A DNA stretch of 64,000 nt from Planctomycetota bacterium (GCA_029777335.1 JAKOSN010000046.1:1-64000), one strand, 5' to 3'; counted from the first letter of the stretch, positions 45,253 to 53,665 are shown. The notes: generated by a model not told the origin, from the sequence alone. Made by a program: numbers and translations.

Positions 45253-47412
45253 ATGAGTGACATGGGCCTGACACTGTCCCTGCTGGCGTGCCTGGGCGCG
45301 CCCGCTGCCGAGCCGACGCCTCTGGCACAGAACGCCAATACCTGGGTGAAACGGAGTCCGCTCAAGGGGGGGCCGCTCTCACCGGGGATGGGGTACGAGG
45401 CGTCGCTGGGTTATGATCCGGCCTCGCGCAAAGTGATCCGCTGGGGGGGACACAATCAAGGGGGCGGCGGAGAGCAAAACGCCGAGTTGTGGCTCTTTGA
45501 TCCCGCCACCGCACTCTGGGAATTGCGCCAACCCAATCTTTCTCCCCCGGGCGTCTGTTGTGCCCAGCAGAATCTCTTCGATCCGATCGGCGGGCGTTTC
45601 CTGCGCTTCCCCGCCTTTAGCGGCAGCCATGGCTGGCAGTGGTTTCGCGAGATCTACCTCAACAACACCAGCGTCTGGAACTACGACCCGGCGAAGAACC
45701 TCTGGCGCAATGCCATGCCAGTCCCCGCTCCGCCGGTCAGCCCGCTTCGCTGCGCCAGCTGGGACAGTGACTACCAGGTGGCCGTCCTCTTTGGCGGCGA
45801 GGGCAACTCCGAGGGCACCGTCGTTTACAACCCGTACGACAACAGCTGGACGCGCATGCGTCCCGCGAAACAGCCCGCCTTTCGCAGCGGGGGCAACATG
45901 GCTTATGATGCCGCCCACAAACTGCACATCCTCTTTGGCTCGCAGTTTGACAATGATCCCCATACCTGGGCCTACAGCCTGGCGCGCAATGTCTGGTCCG
46001 ACCAGAAGCCCGCGCTGCAGCCGCCAACCGATCGCAACGATCCCGTGCTCGCCTATGATCAGGAAGGCGCGGTGGTGATTGCCGTGGTGCGCGTGGTCGA
46101 CAAATCGGCCGAGCGCGAGGTGGTCCAGGGACACCTGGAAACGTGGGCCTACGATGCGGGGAAGAACACCTGGCGCGCCCTCAAGCCGGCGCGGGAACCC
46201 GATGGCTGGGGGAGTCGGCGCAACATCATGACCGCGCTCCCTGACTTCAACCTTCTGCTGCTGGAACATTACGTGAACCCGACGGAGAAGGTTCCGGGCG
46301 TTGACCGCGAACAGCAGATCTGGACCTATCGCTATGGGCCCGCGCGCAAGACGAATCGTCCCGATCCGCCCTCCGGTGTCACCGTCCACACCACAGCCCG
46401 AAGCGCCGTTCTCTCGTGGCACCCCTCTCGCTCAAACGAGGTCGCGGGCTACACCATTTACCGAGGCAGCGGACTCCCTCCCTGGCAGGCGGAGTTCCGT
46501 CGCATCGGCCACGTGGGCAAGGATGTGACGGGCTACCGCGATGACACTGCTCCTGCGGGCAAGGTCCAGCACTACTACGTCTGTGCCGAGGGGAAGGAGG
46601 GCAAGGAGAGCGCCCCGAGCAGCAAGGTTCGCACGCGGCCTCGCCTCGTTGAGGATGTGGTCGTTTCGGTCCTCTCGGCAAAGGAAGTCAAACTGACCTG
46701 GTCATCCCCTTCAGGGAGCGATATTGTCGGCTATCAGATTGAACGCGCCGCTGTCGAGGTGCTCAGCGAGGACGAACTGACCCGGCTGAAGAAGGACACC
46801 CCACCCCTCGCAGAGCCGAGTGTCGGGGCGATCCGCGCCATCGGTCCGTTCATCCGTTTGACTCGCACCCCGGTAAAGGAAACCCGTTTTGTGGATCGTG
46901 GGCTGGATCTCACTCGTCCGGCTCCGCTCACGGATCCGCCCATTTATCAACGTCGTTTCCATGCCGAACAACGCGACGACAAGGGCAAACCCTATCGCCA
47001 CGCAGTCTTTGCCTATCGTGTGCGCGCCGTCAATGCCCTGGGAGTCGAGGGGGGAGCCTCCGCTCCCTTCTTCACGATCCCGTCGGCGCCGCAGTGGTTG
47101 TTCTCCCGCGAAGAGGGCGACAAATGCCATCTGAAATGGGAGGCCAATCGAGAGGATGGGATCAAGGGCTATCGTATCTATCGCATGGAAAGTCCACGCA
47201 AAAATGGGCCCGGGCAGAAGGTGACGCGGGTGACTGCGGAGCCGATCCGGGAGAATCGTTTCCTCGATCCTCAGGCGGGGAAAGAGACTCGACGCTACTG
47301 GGTTGTCGCCGTCGATGCGCTCGGGCAGGAAGGCTTTCCCTCGGCGCCAACCTGGCACGAGCGCCAGTATCGCAAGGTTTATGTGCCCTTTGTCGGGGAA
47401 TGGCACCAGTGA
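45253..47412 (+). CDS. Exported kelch-like and fibronectin type III protein
   Basis: 719 residues. A short signal (MGLTLSLLACLGAPAAEP) precedes a kelch-like beta-propeller (about 25-365) with blades such as YDPASRKVIRWGGHN, WNYDPAKNLWRNAMP, AVLFGGEGNSEGTVVYNPYD and YDAAHKLHILFGSQ. It continues into at least three fibronectin type III-like domains (about 370-720), e.g. PPSGVTVHTTARSAVLSWHP, VSVLSAKEVKLTWSSPS and KCHLKWEANREDGIKGYRIY. No enzyme motif. ATG 45253 is chosen; GTG 45244 and ATG 45262 are alternatives. It follows the WD40 gene closely and is probably the last gene of the DUF1549-DUF1501-WD40 transcription unit; likely binds proteins or glycans outside the cytoplasm. Confidence 0.87.
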   Translation: MSDMGLTLSLLACLGAPAAEPTPLAQNANTWVKRSPLKGGPLSPGMGYEASLGYDPASRKVIRWGGHNQGGGGEQNAELWLFDPATALWELRQPNLSPPGVCCAQQNLFDPIGGRFLRFPAFSGSHGWQWFREIYLNNTSVWNYDPAKNLWRNAMPVPAPPVSPLRCASWDSDYQVAVLFGGEGNSEGTVVYNPYDNSWTRMRPAKQPAFRSGGNMAYDAAHKLHILFGSQFDNDPHTWAYSLARNVWSDQKPALQPPTDRNDPVLAYDQEGAVVIAVVRVVDKSAEREVVQGHLETWAYDAGKNTWRALKPAREPDGWGSRRNIMTALPDFNLLLLEHYVNPTEKVPGVDREQQIWTYRYGPARKTNRPDPPSGVTVHTTARSAVLSWHPSRSNEVAGYTIYRGSGLPPWQAEFRRIGHVGKDVTGYRDDTAPAGKVQHYYVCAEGKEGKESAPSSKVRTRPRLVEDVVVSVLSAKEVKLTWSSPSGSDIVGYQIERAAVEVLSEDELTRLKKDTPPLAEPSVGAIRAIGPFIRLTRTPVKETRFVDRGLDLTRPAPLTDPPIYQRRFHAEQRDDKGKPYRHAVFAYRVRAVNALGVEGGASAPFFTIPSAPQWLFSREEGDKCHLKWEANREDGIKGYRIYRMESPRKNGPGQKVTRVTAEPIRENRFLDPQAGKETRRYWVVAVDALGQEGFPSAPTWHERQYRKVYVPFVGEWHQ

Positions 47413-47419
47413 AATCTGC

Positions 47420-47456
47420 GAGGCAGGTGGGGCCAGGGGGGCGCCCCATCTGCCTC
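47420..47456. terminator. Bidirectional hairpin between kelch and TlpA genes
   Basis: GAGGCAGGTGGGGC (47420-47433) and GCCCCATCTGCCTC (47443-47456) are complementary over 14 bases with one G-U wobble. The stem lies between two convergent genes and overlaps the TlpA stop codon. There is no U-tract, but the G/C-rich stem is a good end-point candidate for both transcripts. Confidence 0.6.
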
Positions 47457-48804
47457 AACGAATTCCCAGGCGACGCCGGATCTCACGATCCAGTTCGAGG
47501 AGTTGTTGATCCCCTAGCCCTTCGCTCTCCCACACAATCGTGCCATTCTGATCGATCAGCTTGAGCGTGGGGAAGGCGCGCACATTAAATTGGGTTTGCA
47601 CCGGACAGGGTTGGCGCGGATCGCTGTTGCTCCCCAGGAGGGTGCGATAGTTGATGCGATAACGCCCGCGCGCGGCGATCACCTGTCGCGCCTGCTCGGT
47701 CGGCGACAGCGGTTGCTCGGGCGTGACCGCCTGTTCATACGCGATGCCGATCACCTCCAGGCCAAAAGCGCTGTAGCGATCCTGCAACTGCGTCAGATGA
47801 CGAATCGCGCGCAGACACGGTCCACACTGACTATGCCAGAAATCCAGCAGCACCAGCCGGCCCTTGTGATCGCGGCGAAAGTCAAATGCCTGACCATTCA
47901 CATCGTAGAGGGCGAAGTTCTCCAGTTTGCGCCCCACAAGGACACAGGAAGGCACCGGCGAGAGTGAGGTGGAAACCGCGGGAGGATTCTCCACCGCAGA
48001 GGCACCCGTCCCTCGTGGAGTGGGCAATGGGGCCACCGGAATCACAGGCGAGCCTGGTTGTGCCGTGGGCGGTGCGGGTGCAACCTCGGGCACCTGCGGA
48101 GGCGGAGGGATCGGCGAACCACCCTCGCTTCGGTAAGGGATGTCCATCTGCAGATCCGTCCGCGGGCGTGAGCGCGGCAGTGGAATGCTTGGCGGAGTCT
48201 GCGCGGGCTGACTCGCCACCGGACCAGGGCGCGTGGAGGGGCGGTCCAGCGAGGCCGCCGGCTCATCGCTCGACTTGACCTTGGGTTTGCGCTCCGGACC
48301 ATTGCGTTCGGTGGGCACCTTGGGGAGAGGCGGCACCGGAGGAGTCGCCGGGTTGGTGAACTCCTCGCTCACACGAATGAGCAGACGCGGATCGGGAGGA
48401 CGTGCCCAGGTGGCCCCGCTCAGCACCCGTTTGCCATCCTCCACACGAGCAATCAGCTGGTAGGAATGCCCCGGATCGAGCCCCGGGATGGTGAAATAGC
48501 CATTGCCATCGGCCTGTGCTTCGATCGGAGCCGCTTTTTGCCCATCTTCCCGCGCCATCACCACCATGATGACCGCCTTGGCGCCCTTCCGCTCGTAGCT
48601 GTCGATCACCTGCCCCGCCAGCATGCCATTCACCCCCTTGAGATTGGCGGCCTGGTCCCAGGGCGCGGGGGAGGACGGAGGGAGAGCGCCTCCCAGTCCA
48701 GTGGAGGGAGCCGTCTTGGAGACCGGAGGCTGTTTCTTGCTCGGGGCGCTACAGCCACCGAGCAAGATCGCCGCCAGGATCATCACCCAGGGTGAGATGC
48801 GCAC
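47455..48804 (-). CDS. TlpA-like thioredoxin-domain lipoprotein with proline-rich linker
   Basis: 449 residues beginning with GTG at 48804 (GAGGGG seven bases upstream). The N-terminus is a lipoprotein signal (ISPWVMILAAILLGGCSAP). A carboxypeptidase-regulatory-like beta domain (about 60-130: MLAGQVIDSYERKGAKAVIM, GNGYFTIPGLDPGHSYQLI) is followed by a long Pro/Ser-rich linker (about 140-285). The C-terminal TlpA/thioredoxin domain has the redox motif CGPC in WHSQCGPCLRAI (about 326-329) and LKLIDQNGTIVWESEGLG. The linker would let the domain reach far from the membrane. Probably a periplasmic disulfide reductase or a partner for cytochrome maturation, although its target is unknown. It is transcribed alone. 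Confidence 0.88.
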   Translation of the reverse strand: MRISPWVMILAAILLGGCSAPSKKQPPVSKTAPSTGLGGALPPSSPAPWDQAANLKGVNGMLAGQVIDSYERKGAKAVIMVVMAREDGQKAAPIEAQADGNGYFTIPGLDPGHSYQLIARVEDGKRVLSGATWARPPDPRLLIRVSEEFTNPATPPVPPLPKVPTERNGPERKPKVKSSDEPAASLDRPSTRPGPVASQPAQTPPSIPLPRSRPRTDLQMDIPYRSEGGSPIPPPPQVPEVAPAPPTAQPGSPVIPVAPLPTPRGTGASAVENPPAVSTSLSPVPSCVLVGRKLENFALYDVNGQAFDFRRDHKGRLVLLDFWHSQCGPCLRAIRHLTQLQDRYSAFGLEVIGIAYEQAVTPEQPLSPTEQARQVIAARGRYRINYRTLLGSNSDPRQPCPVQTQFNVRAFPTLKLIDQNGTIVWESEGLGDQQLLELDREIRRRLGIR

Positions 48805-49310
48805 AGCATGGCCCCTCTCGCTCCATCCCTCTCGCGGCGCACCAGAGCCACGACGCGAGGGCAGGAGTGTTCGCCTGGCAGGGCAGAGTCCCTCAAGAGG
48901 TGTTCCGTAAGTCCTCTCAAGAGCGAAAGAACGGTGTCGTTTTACAGTCACTCCGCCCGACGTTCTGACCCTGTCAGAAACAGACGTTCAGAGTGAACAA
49001 ACCCTTACAATCTGAGTTCGTCGATCTGGCCGTATGCCACTCGATTCTTCCCGCATCTTGAATGCGCGTCAAGACGGAGTTGTCTTGGCGGGGGTCCCCG
49101 GGAGGGGAGTGTCAGGCAGGATCGTCGCAGACCGGACATCTCCCCCGGAGGGAAAGGACCGGCTTGCTCTTGTGTCGGAGCGCCCCGACCAGTATAACGA
49201 GCCCGCCTTTCTCCTGCGGCGCAGGTGCTTGACGACCCCGAGAGGGTGGGTTATCGTAGAATCTCGGGTTATGCGGACTGAGAAGACGGACCCTGTCGCC
49301 GAGAACCACG
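48805..49310. other. Intergenic region between TlpA-like and TraR/DksA genes
   Basis: 506 bases with no convincing gene. It contains a perfect inverted repeat TTCTGAC/GTCAGAA (48963-48969 and 48973-48979) with a three-base loop, near repeated CTCAAGAG elements, and the candidate DksA promoter at 49229-49257. The 98-codon frame overlapping the end has poor composition and no start signal. Confidence 0.5.
49229..49257 (+). promoter_or_regulatory. Candidate sigma70 promoter of the TraR/DksA gene
   Basis: TTGACG (49229-49234), a 17-base spacer and TATCGT (49252-49257) lie about 55 bases before the ATG at 49311. The -35 is 5/6 and the -10 is 4/6, with ideal spacing. Confidence 0.5.
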
Positions 49311-49676
49311 ATGACCAAAGCCGATCTTGAGAGTTATCGCCGCGCATTGCTGAACTTGCGAACACGACTGGCAGGAGATGTGGATTACCTCACCGAGCAG
49401 GCCATGGGCCCATCTGGCAATGGGATGTCGGGGCACATGACCGGCGACCTGACCGACCTGGGCGCCGATCTCTCCGAGCAGGAATCGACGCTGAGTTTGC
49501 TGAAAAACGAGGAGCAGGTGCTTCAGGATATCGGGCTCGCCCTGCGACGGATGGACGAGGGAACTTACGGCAAGTGTGAGGAATGCCAGGTGAACATCCC
49601 CAAGGCGCGCCTGAGTGTCCTTCCCTACACACGCCATTGTGTTCAGTGCGCACGCACCCTGGAGCAACGTTCCTGA
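49311..49676 (+). CDS. TraR/DksA family zinc-finger regulator
   Basis: 121 residues: an N-terminal helical hairpin (about 1-80, LESYRRALLNLRTRLAGDV ... LLKNEEQVLQDIGLALRRMD) and a C-terminal zinc finger with Cys89, Cys92, Cys110 and Cys113 (CEECQ ... CVQCA). DksA-like proteins insert into the RNA polymerase secondary channel and tune transcription with ppGpp, but the acidic tip residues (DxxDxA in E. coli) do not line up clearly, so the polymerase effect may differ. It is often found just before lspA in planctomycetes, as here, 95 bases upstream. Confidence 0.88.
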   Translation: MTKADLESYRRALLNLRTRLAGDVDYLTEQAMGPSGNGMSGHMTGDLTDLGADLSEQESTLSLLKNEEQVLQDIGLALRRMDEGTYGKCEECQVNIPKARLSVLPYTRHCVQCARTLEQRS

Positions 49677-49771
49677 CCCGGTGGTGAAGCCCCTCGCGTC
49701 TCCGCTGGGGAGCGTGCAGGACTCACCCTTCATACCCGCAAGGAAGCTTTAACCAGGCTCCTGATAAAACC

Positions 49772-50365
49772 ATGGAACGATCCTATCGCAAGCTCTTCTG
49801 GACGCTGGCTCTCACCGGGGCCATCGTGGATCAGCTCTCGAAGTATTCCATTTTCTCCTGGCTGTACGAGGTCGAGGACAATCGCCATCCGCTGATCACC
49901 GGCGCCTTCGATCTGGTGGCCCAGTACAAACGCGTCAATGGCGAGATTGTCCCTCACGTCAACCACGGGGCTCTCTTTGGGTTGGCACAGCAGGGCGAGA
50001 ATGTGGCCAATGGGGTGTTCGCCGCCATTAGCCTGATCGCCGCGGTCGCCATCATCTTCTGGAGTTTCCAGCGCTCCACGGCCAGGGATCGCTCACTTTG
50101 TATCGCCCTGGGGTTGATCCTCGCTGGAACGCTGGGCAACCTCTACGACCGCCTGACCTTTACCGGGGTGCGCGACTTCCTGCACTGGTATTACCTGGTT
50201 GATTGGCCCGTCTTCAACATCGCTGATTGCTGTCTGGTGGCAGGAGCAGGCTTATTGCTCCTGCAGGCCTTTCGTACTCAGTCGATCGCGGAAGACGAAG
50301 TCGGAACCCCGCCCGTCCTCCCCGTGACGGTCGGCGAACCCGGCTACGCCGCCTCCAAGACCTGA
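49772..50365 (+). CDS. lspA: Lipoprotein signal peptidase (signal peptidase II)
   Basis: Cleaves signal peptides of lipidated prolipoproteins in the inner membrane; needed to mature the many lipoproteins in this genome. 197 residues, four transmembrane helices. The catalytic dyad is Asp126 in GTLGNLYDRLTF and Asp152 in PVFNIADCCLV. The substrate loop VNHGALFGL and AIVDQLSKY are also conserved. The C-terminus carries an extra polar tail of about 25 residues. It is followed by a strong terminator hairpin at 50388. Cotranscription with TraR/DksA is likely; no clear Shine-Dalgarno is seen. Confidence 0.95.
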   Translation: MERSYRKLFWTLALTGAIVDQLSKYSIFSWLYEVEDNRHPLITGAFDLVAQYKRVNGEIVPHVNHGALFGLAQQGENVANGVFAAISLIAAVAIIFWSFQRSTARDRSLCIALGLILAGTLGNLYDRLTFTGVRDFLHWYYLVDWPVFNIADCCLVAGAGLLLLQAFRTQSIAEDEVGTPPVLPVTVGEPGYAASKT

Positions 50366-50387
50366 GCCTTGTTCCCCTATTACCCAG

Positions 50388-50440
50388 ACCGCCAACCGGG
50401 CTCGCACCAGGACGAGTGCGGTTGGCGGTTTGCGTTTCCT
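50388..50440 (+). terminator. Rho-independent terminator after lspA
   Basis: ACCGCCAACC (50388-50397) and GGTTGGCGGT (50420-50429) form a perfect 10-bp stem with a smaller inner stem (CTCG/CGAG), followed by TTTGCGTTTCCTT. This is a good terminator for the TraR/DksA-lspA unit. Confidence 0.8.
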
Positions 50441-50567
50441 TCCATGAATGCCTTCGGCCGCCTGTTTCTCCAGCCACCCTGGATTTCCGCGCCCACAGGC
50501 TTACACTAAACCAGGGAGCCAGCGCCACCTGGTTCCATGCTCCAGTCCCGGAACGAGGGTCCAAATC

Positions 50568-50936
50568 ATGGCGAAAGGTGCGGGCAAGGCACGCAAGAAA
50601 CTTCCGAAGGAACTGGCGGTCGTTCGAGCAGACAACTGCACAGGGTGCGAGGCCTGTGTCGAGGTCTGTCCGGTCGATTGCATCTACAAGGTACCGGGTG
50701 AAGACCAACCGGGCGTGCAATCGTTCGTCGATATCGATCTGGAACGCTGTATCGGGTGCTCGCTGTGCGAACGCTGGTGCCCCTGGGATGCCATCGATAT
50801 GGTCGATTCGGTCACGATCGCCGAGCACGTGGCCAACAAGGGGGGCCCCCCGGATTACGTCGACAAGAACGGCGCACGGCTGGTCGCGGTGGCCCAGACC
50901 CTCGCCGAGCTGGCCGCCGAGCAACGCAAGAAGTAA
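50568..50936 (+). CDS. Ferredoxin with two [4Fe-4S] clusters
   Basis: A 122-residue cytoplasmic electron carrier. Two full cluster motifs: CTGCEACVEVCP (Cys24, 27, 30, 34) and CIGCSLCERWCP (Cys61, 64, 67, 71). The N-terminus is basic (AGKARKKLPKEL) and the C-terminus has a helical extension of about 40 residues beyond the second cluster. The frame opens at 50448, but ATG 50568 has GAGGG eight bases upstream and follows the lspA terminator. It appears monocistronic and ends at a 21-bp bidirectional terminator. The redox partner is not indicated by its neighbours. Confidence 0.93.
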   Translation: MAKGAGKARKKLPKELAVVRADNCTGCEACVEVCPVDCIYKVPGEDQPGVQSFVDIDLERCIGCSLCERWCPWDAIDMVDSVTIAEHVANKGGPPDYVDKNGARLVAVAQTLAELAAEQRKK

Positions 50937-50954
50937 CCGCCACGGAATCCCAAA

Positions 50955-51009
50955 AAAGCAGAACGACCACACGGAGACCTTTAAGGCTTCCGTGTGGTCG
51001 TTCTGCTTT
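50955..51009. terminator. Bidirectional terminator with a perfect 21-bp stem
   Basis: Arms 50955-50975 and 50989-51009 are exact complements over 21 bases (core CGACCACACGGA/TCCGTGTGGTCG), with a small inner CCTT/AAGG pairing, an A-run on the left and T-run on the right. It ends the ferredoxin gene and, from the other strand, the DUF2203 gene. Confidence 0.85.
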
Positions 51010-51049
51010 GCCACCCCATGCAGCTCGCGCCATCACCTCCTTGCGATGC

Positions 51050-51520
51050 TTAGCCCAACTTGATCGTGTTCAGTTCCGTGATGGGGCGGCGCACATCCTG
51101 AGCATCGCTGTGGTAGCGCCAGGTACGCAAGGGCAGTTCTTCAAAGAGATCGAAGATAAACCAGGCGAGTTGCTTGCCGTGTGGAAAGGGGAGCAGAACC
51201 TCCCCGCGAATCGGATCCTGACAGAGGATGTCGAGCGAGCGGAGTTCCAGCAAGGCCTCTTCATATTCAGCGCGGACGCGGTCGCTGGCTGTTCGGGCTT
51301 CTTCCAGGGCAATCAGGGTATCGCGCGTAGGTTGGCCAGGCCTGGCATCCAGGAGTTGCACCTGCCGCCGCAGCTGCCGCAACTCCAGGGCGCGTTCGCG
51401 CACCGACCGCACGATGTGCGTCAGGTACGGAAGCGTGGCCATGGCGCGACTGTGCGTGAAGACACGCATCCCCTTGAAATATTGTCGTCGCGCCCGTTTC
51501 GGATTGGGATTCATCGGCAT
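51050..51520 (-). CDS. DUF2203 domain protein
   Basis: 156 residues, cytoplasmic. It begins with a basic leader (NPNPKRARRQYFKGMRVFTHSRAMATLPYL), then a helical region (VRERALELRQLRRQVQLLD ... RVRAEYEEALLELRSLDIL), and ends with the DUF2203 signature QDPIRGEVLLPFPHGKQLAW and RTWRYHSDAQDVRRPI. The function of DUF2203 is unknown. ATG 51520 (AGGAG three bases away) and ATG 51514 (nine bases) are both possible starts; the longer frame to 51568 is less likely. It is convergent with the ferredoxin gene and divergent from the M50 protease gene. Confidence 0.85.
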   Translation of the reverse strand: MPMNPNPKRARRQYFKGMRVFTHSRAMATLPYLTHIVRSVRERALELRQLRRQVQLLDARPGQPTRDTLIALEEARTASDRVRAEYEEALLELRSLDILCQDPIRGEVLLPFPHGKQLAWFIFDLFEELPLRTWRYHSDAQDVRRPITELNTIKLG

Positions 51521-51643
51521 GTTCTCCTGCTGGTGGGTCCCTGACCGGTGCGATACCTGGGGGGACACTCTGTTCCCTCGTGGGGGAGGGACGTCGGGAA
51601 CCAGAGTTGGCTGATTTTTCGCCCACTTTTGTCCCGAGACCGC

Positions 51644-51659
51644 CGTACAATATTGTACG
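51644..51659. promoter_or_regulatory. Perfect 16-bp palindrome, possible operator
   Basis: CGTACAATATTGTACG is its own reverse complement and lies in the 284-base divergent region between DUF2203 (start 51520) and the M50 protease (start 51805). Dimeric repressor sites look like this, and it contains a TACAAT -10-like element on both strands. No regulator gene is nearby. Confidence 0.5.
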
Positions 51660-51804
51660 AGAGAGGCGCCTCGGCGAGAGGAGCCCCTTCGCCAAAGTTG
51701 TAGGAAAAGCGTCCGCTGTCGCCAAAAAAATTGCGGATCGGGTAGTCCAGCGAATCCCAGGACTCCCCCCTTCTTTCATCCCTATCCCCCAGGAGCCTTC
51801 TTGC

Positions 51805-52731
51805 ATGCTCCGTTCCTGGAAAATTGGATCCGCCTTCGGGATCGGCATCCACATTCATATCACGTTTCTCCTGTTGCCGGCCCTGCTCCTTGTCAGCCAC
51901 TGGGGAGATCCTCTGGTCCTGCAAGGATTTGTGCAAATCCTCTTGCTGGCGACCTTTACCTGTGTCGTTCTGCACGAACTGGGGCATGCGCTGATGGCCC
52001 GCTATTTCGGCATTCGCACCCTCGATATTACTCTCTACCCCATCGGCGGGGTGGCTCGCCTGGAACGGCTGAACGACCGCCCCATCGAGGAATTCTGGAT
52101 CGCCCTCGCGGGGCCGGCAGTCAACGTGATCATCGTGTTGTTGCTCACTCCCCTGCTGATTGGGGGCGTCAGCCTCATGGAGGAACCCCCGACAGACCTG
52201 GTCGCCGCCCTCCAGGGCGAATACGGCTGGCTCGGACGGGTTCTGCCGTTGGTTGGCAGTCTCTGGCTGGCCAACGCCGTGCTGATCCTCTTCAATCTTC
52301 TCCCCACCTTCCCGATGGATGGAGGGCGGGTCTTACGATCCCTCCTGGCCTGGAAAATGGGGCTGTTGCGCGGTACCCAGATCGCCGTCATCACGGGCCG
52401 TCTGGTCACCATGGGTGCCCTCTTCCTCCTCGCCCTCTTCGCCAGCGGCTTTTTGCTGAAGAATCCCATGTTGCTGGTGGTGGCTTTCTTTGTCATCCTG
52501 GCCGGGCAGCGTGAACTGAACGCCATCCGACGCCAGGAACGTGACCGGCGCCTGGCTCAGAGCGAGGCTCCTTCGGTAACCGAGGAAACTTCGTGGCCCG
52601 CGCTCGATGCTGCTCCCCCTGGCTTTTCCGGCTTTACCTGGGATCAGGAACAACGCCTGTGTGTGCACTGGTTGGCGGGTCGACCTGTCGGCGTCTTCTT
52701 CATCCCGGTGCGCCCGATGCCGCCCGGGTGA
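51805..52731 (+). CDS. Site-2 protease family M50 metallopeptidase
   Basis: 308 residues, polytopic inner-membrane zinc protease. The zinc motif HELGH is at 57-61 within a hydrophobic helix (LLATFTCVVLHELGHALMAR), and the second site is FNLLPTFPMDGGRVLRSLL (about 158-176). IGIHIHITFLLLPALLL at the N-terminus matches this SpoIVFB-like subfamily. The C-terminal 60 residues are a soluble tail (about 245-308) ending in a small beta region; no CBS pair is present. ATG 51805 has AGGAG nine bases upstream and starts the family homology; the frame is open to 51580. It probably cleaves membrane regulators, but no anti-sigma factor is adjacent. Confidence 0.92.
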   Translation: MLRSWKIGSAFGIGIHIHITFLLLPALLLVSHWGDPLVLQGFVQILLLATFTCVVLHELGHALMARYFGIRTLDITLYPIGGVARLERLNDRPIEEFWIALAGPAVNVIIVLLLTPLLIGGVSLMEEPPTDLVAALQGEYGWLGRVLPLVGSLWLANAVLILFNLLPTFPMDGGRVLRSLLAWKMGLLRGTQIAVITGRLVTMGALFLLALFASGFLLKNPMLLVVAFFVILAGQRELNAIRRQERDRRLAQSEAPSVTEETSWPALDAAPPGFSGFTWDQEQRLCVHWLAGRPVGVFFIPVRPMPPG

Positions 52732-52761
52732 CGATCTCGTAATGATGTTCAATGCATGCCA

Positions 52762-52789
52762 CGAGCCGGGGAGTAGTCTTCCCGGCTCG
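52762..52789 (+). terminator. Hairpin between the M50 protease and mlaE genes
   Basis: CGAGCCGGG (52762-52770) and CCCGGCTCG (52781-52789) form a perfect 9-bp stem with a 10-base loop in the 83-base gap. There is no T-run, so it may only partly separate the two transcripts. Confidence 0.55.
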
Positions 52790-52814
52790 CTCTGCATCCA
52801 CGGAGGGACCGGCG

Positions 52815-53651
52815 ATGGCGAGCGCAGATGTGCCCGAGGAATCCCCTCAGAGCAACTGGACCAGTATCGGGCAGGACTTCGTCAACGAACTTGGCGATCT
52901 GAGCCTGTTCGCCCTGCAAACCCTCGGCTGGTGTTTGCGCCGGCGCCCCGCACCCGGCACTCTGGTGACGAGTCTCTACACCGTGGGCGTCCGCACCGCC
53001 CCGGTAGTGGCAGTCACCGGGCTCTTTATTGGGATGGTCCTGGTCGTCCAGTCACACGCTTCCTATCAGCGTCTGGATATGTCGAGCCTGATGAGCCGTT
53101 CGGTGAACCTGTCGATCGTGCGGGAACTCGGGCCCGTCCTGGTGGCAACCATGCTCGCGGGTCGCGTCGGGAGTGCCATGGCGGCCGAACTGGCGACCAT
53201 GCGCGTGACCGAACAGCTCGATGCGCTTTCGTGTCTTGGGGTTTCGCCCATCCATTACCTGGTGGTCCCCCGTTTTCTCGCCTGTGTGCTGCTGGTTCCC
53301 TTGCTGACCATCCTGGCCGATTTCACCGGGATGATGGGGGGCGCCGGGATGAGCATCTACTACTACCGCGTGGAGAGCTTCCATTACTGGGTGCACGCTC
53401 AGGGGAGTCTGAAACCGTGGGATTTGACCATGGGCTTGATCAAGCCCACCTTCTTCGGGGCGGCCATCAGTCTCATTTGCTGTCATCGGGGGATGAAGGG
53501 GACGGCGGGCGCCGAGGGAGTCGGCCGAGCTGCCACCGAGGCTTTTGTGATCTCTTTTGTCGTCATTCTCATCCTCGATTTCTTCATCGCGCTCTTCCTG
53601 AACAGTCTTTACGATTATCTCTGGACCGCGAGTGATCTTAACCCCCTGTAA
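52815..53651 (+). CDS. mlaE: ABC transporter permease, MlaE family
   Basis: 278-residue inner-membrane permease of the Mla/MCE phospholipid transport system, about five to six helices. Family landmarks: VAVTGLFIGMVLVVQ, SIVRELGPVLVATMLAGRVG, SAMAAELATMRVTEQLDALS (the coupling helix), and PRFLACVLLVPLLTILADFTG. ATG 52815 has GGAGG eight bases upstream. It is followed by mlaF and the MCE gene mlaD with short gaps, a minimal three-gene operon. The complex moves glycerophospholipids between inner and outer membranes. MlaB (STAS) and MlaC genes are absent from this operon. Confidence 0.94.
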   Translation: MASADVPEESPQSNWTSIGQDFVNELGDLSLFALQTLGWCLRRRPAPGTLVTSLYTVGVRTAPVVAVTGLFIGMVLVVQSHASYQRLDMSSLMSRSVNLSIVRELGPVLVATMLAGRVGSAMAAELATMRVTEQLDALSCLGVSPIHYLVVPRFLACVLLVPLLTILADFTGMMGGAGMSIYYYRVESFHYWVHAQGSLKPWDLTMGLIKPTFFGAAISLICCHRGMKGTAGAEGVGRAATEAFVISFVVILILDFFIALFLNSLYDYLWTASDLNPL

Positions 53652-53665
53652 CGAGGGCTCCGTTC

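Noticed and set aside
49034-49330. 98-codon plus-strand frame before TraR/DksA
   Set aside because: It overlaps the likely promoter and the real gene start, with poor composition and no ribosome site.
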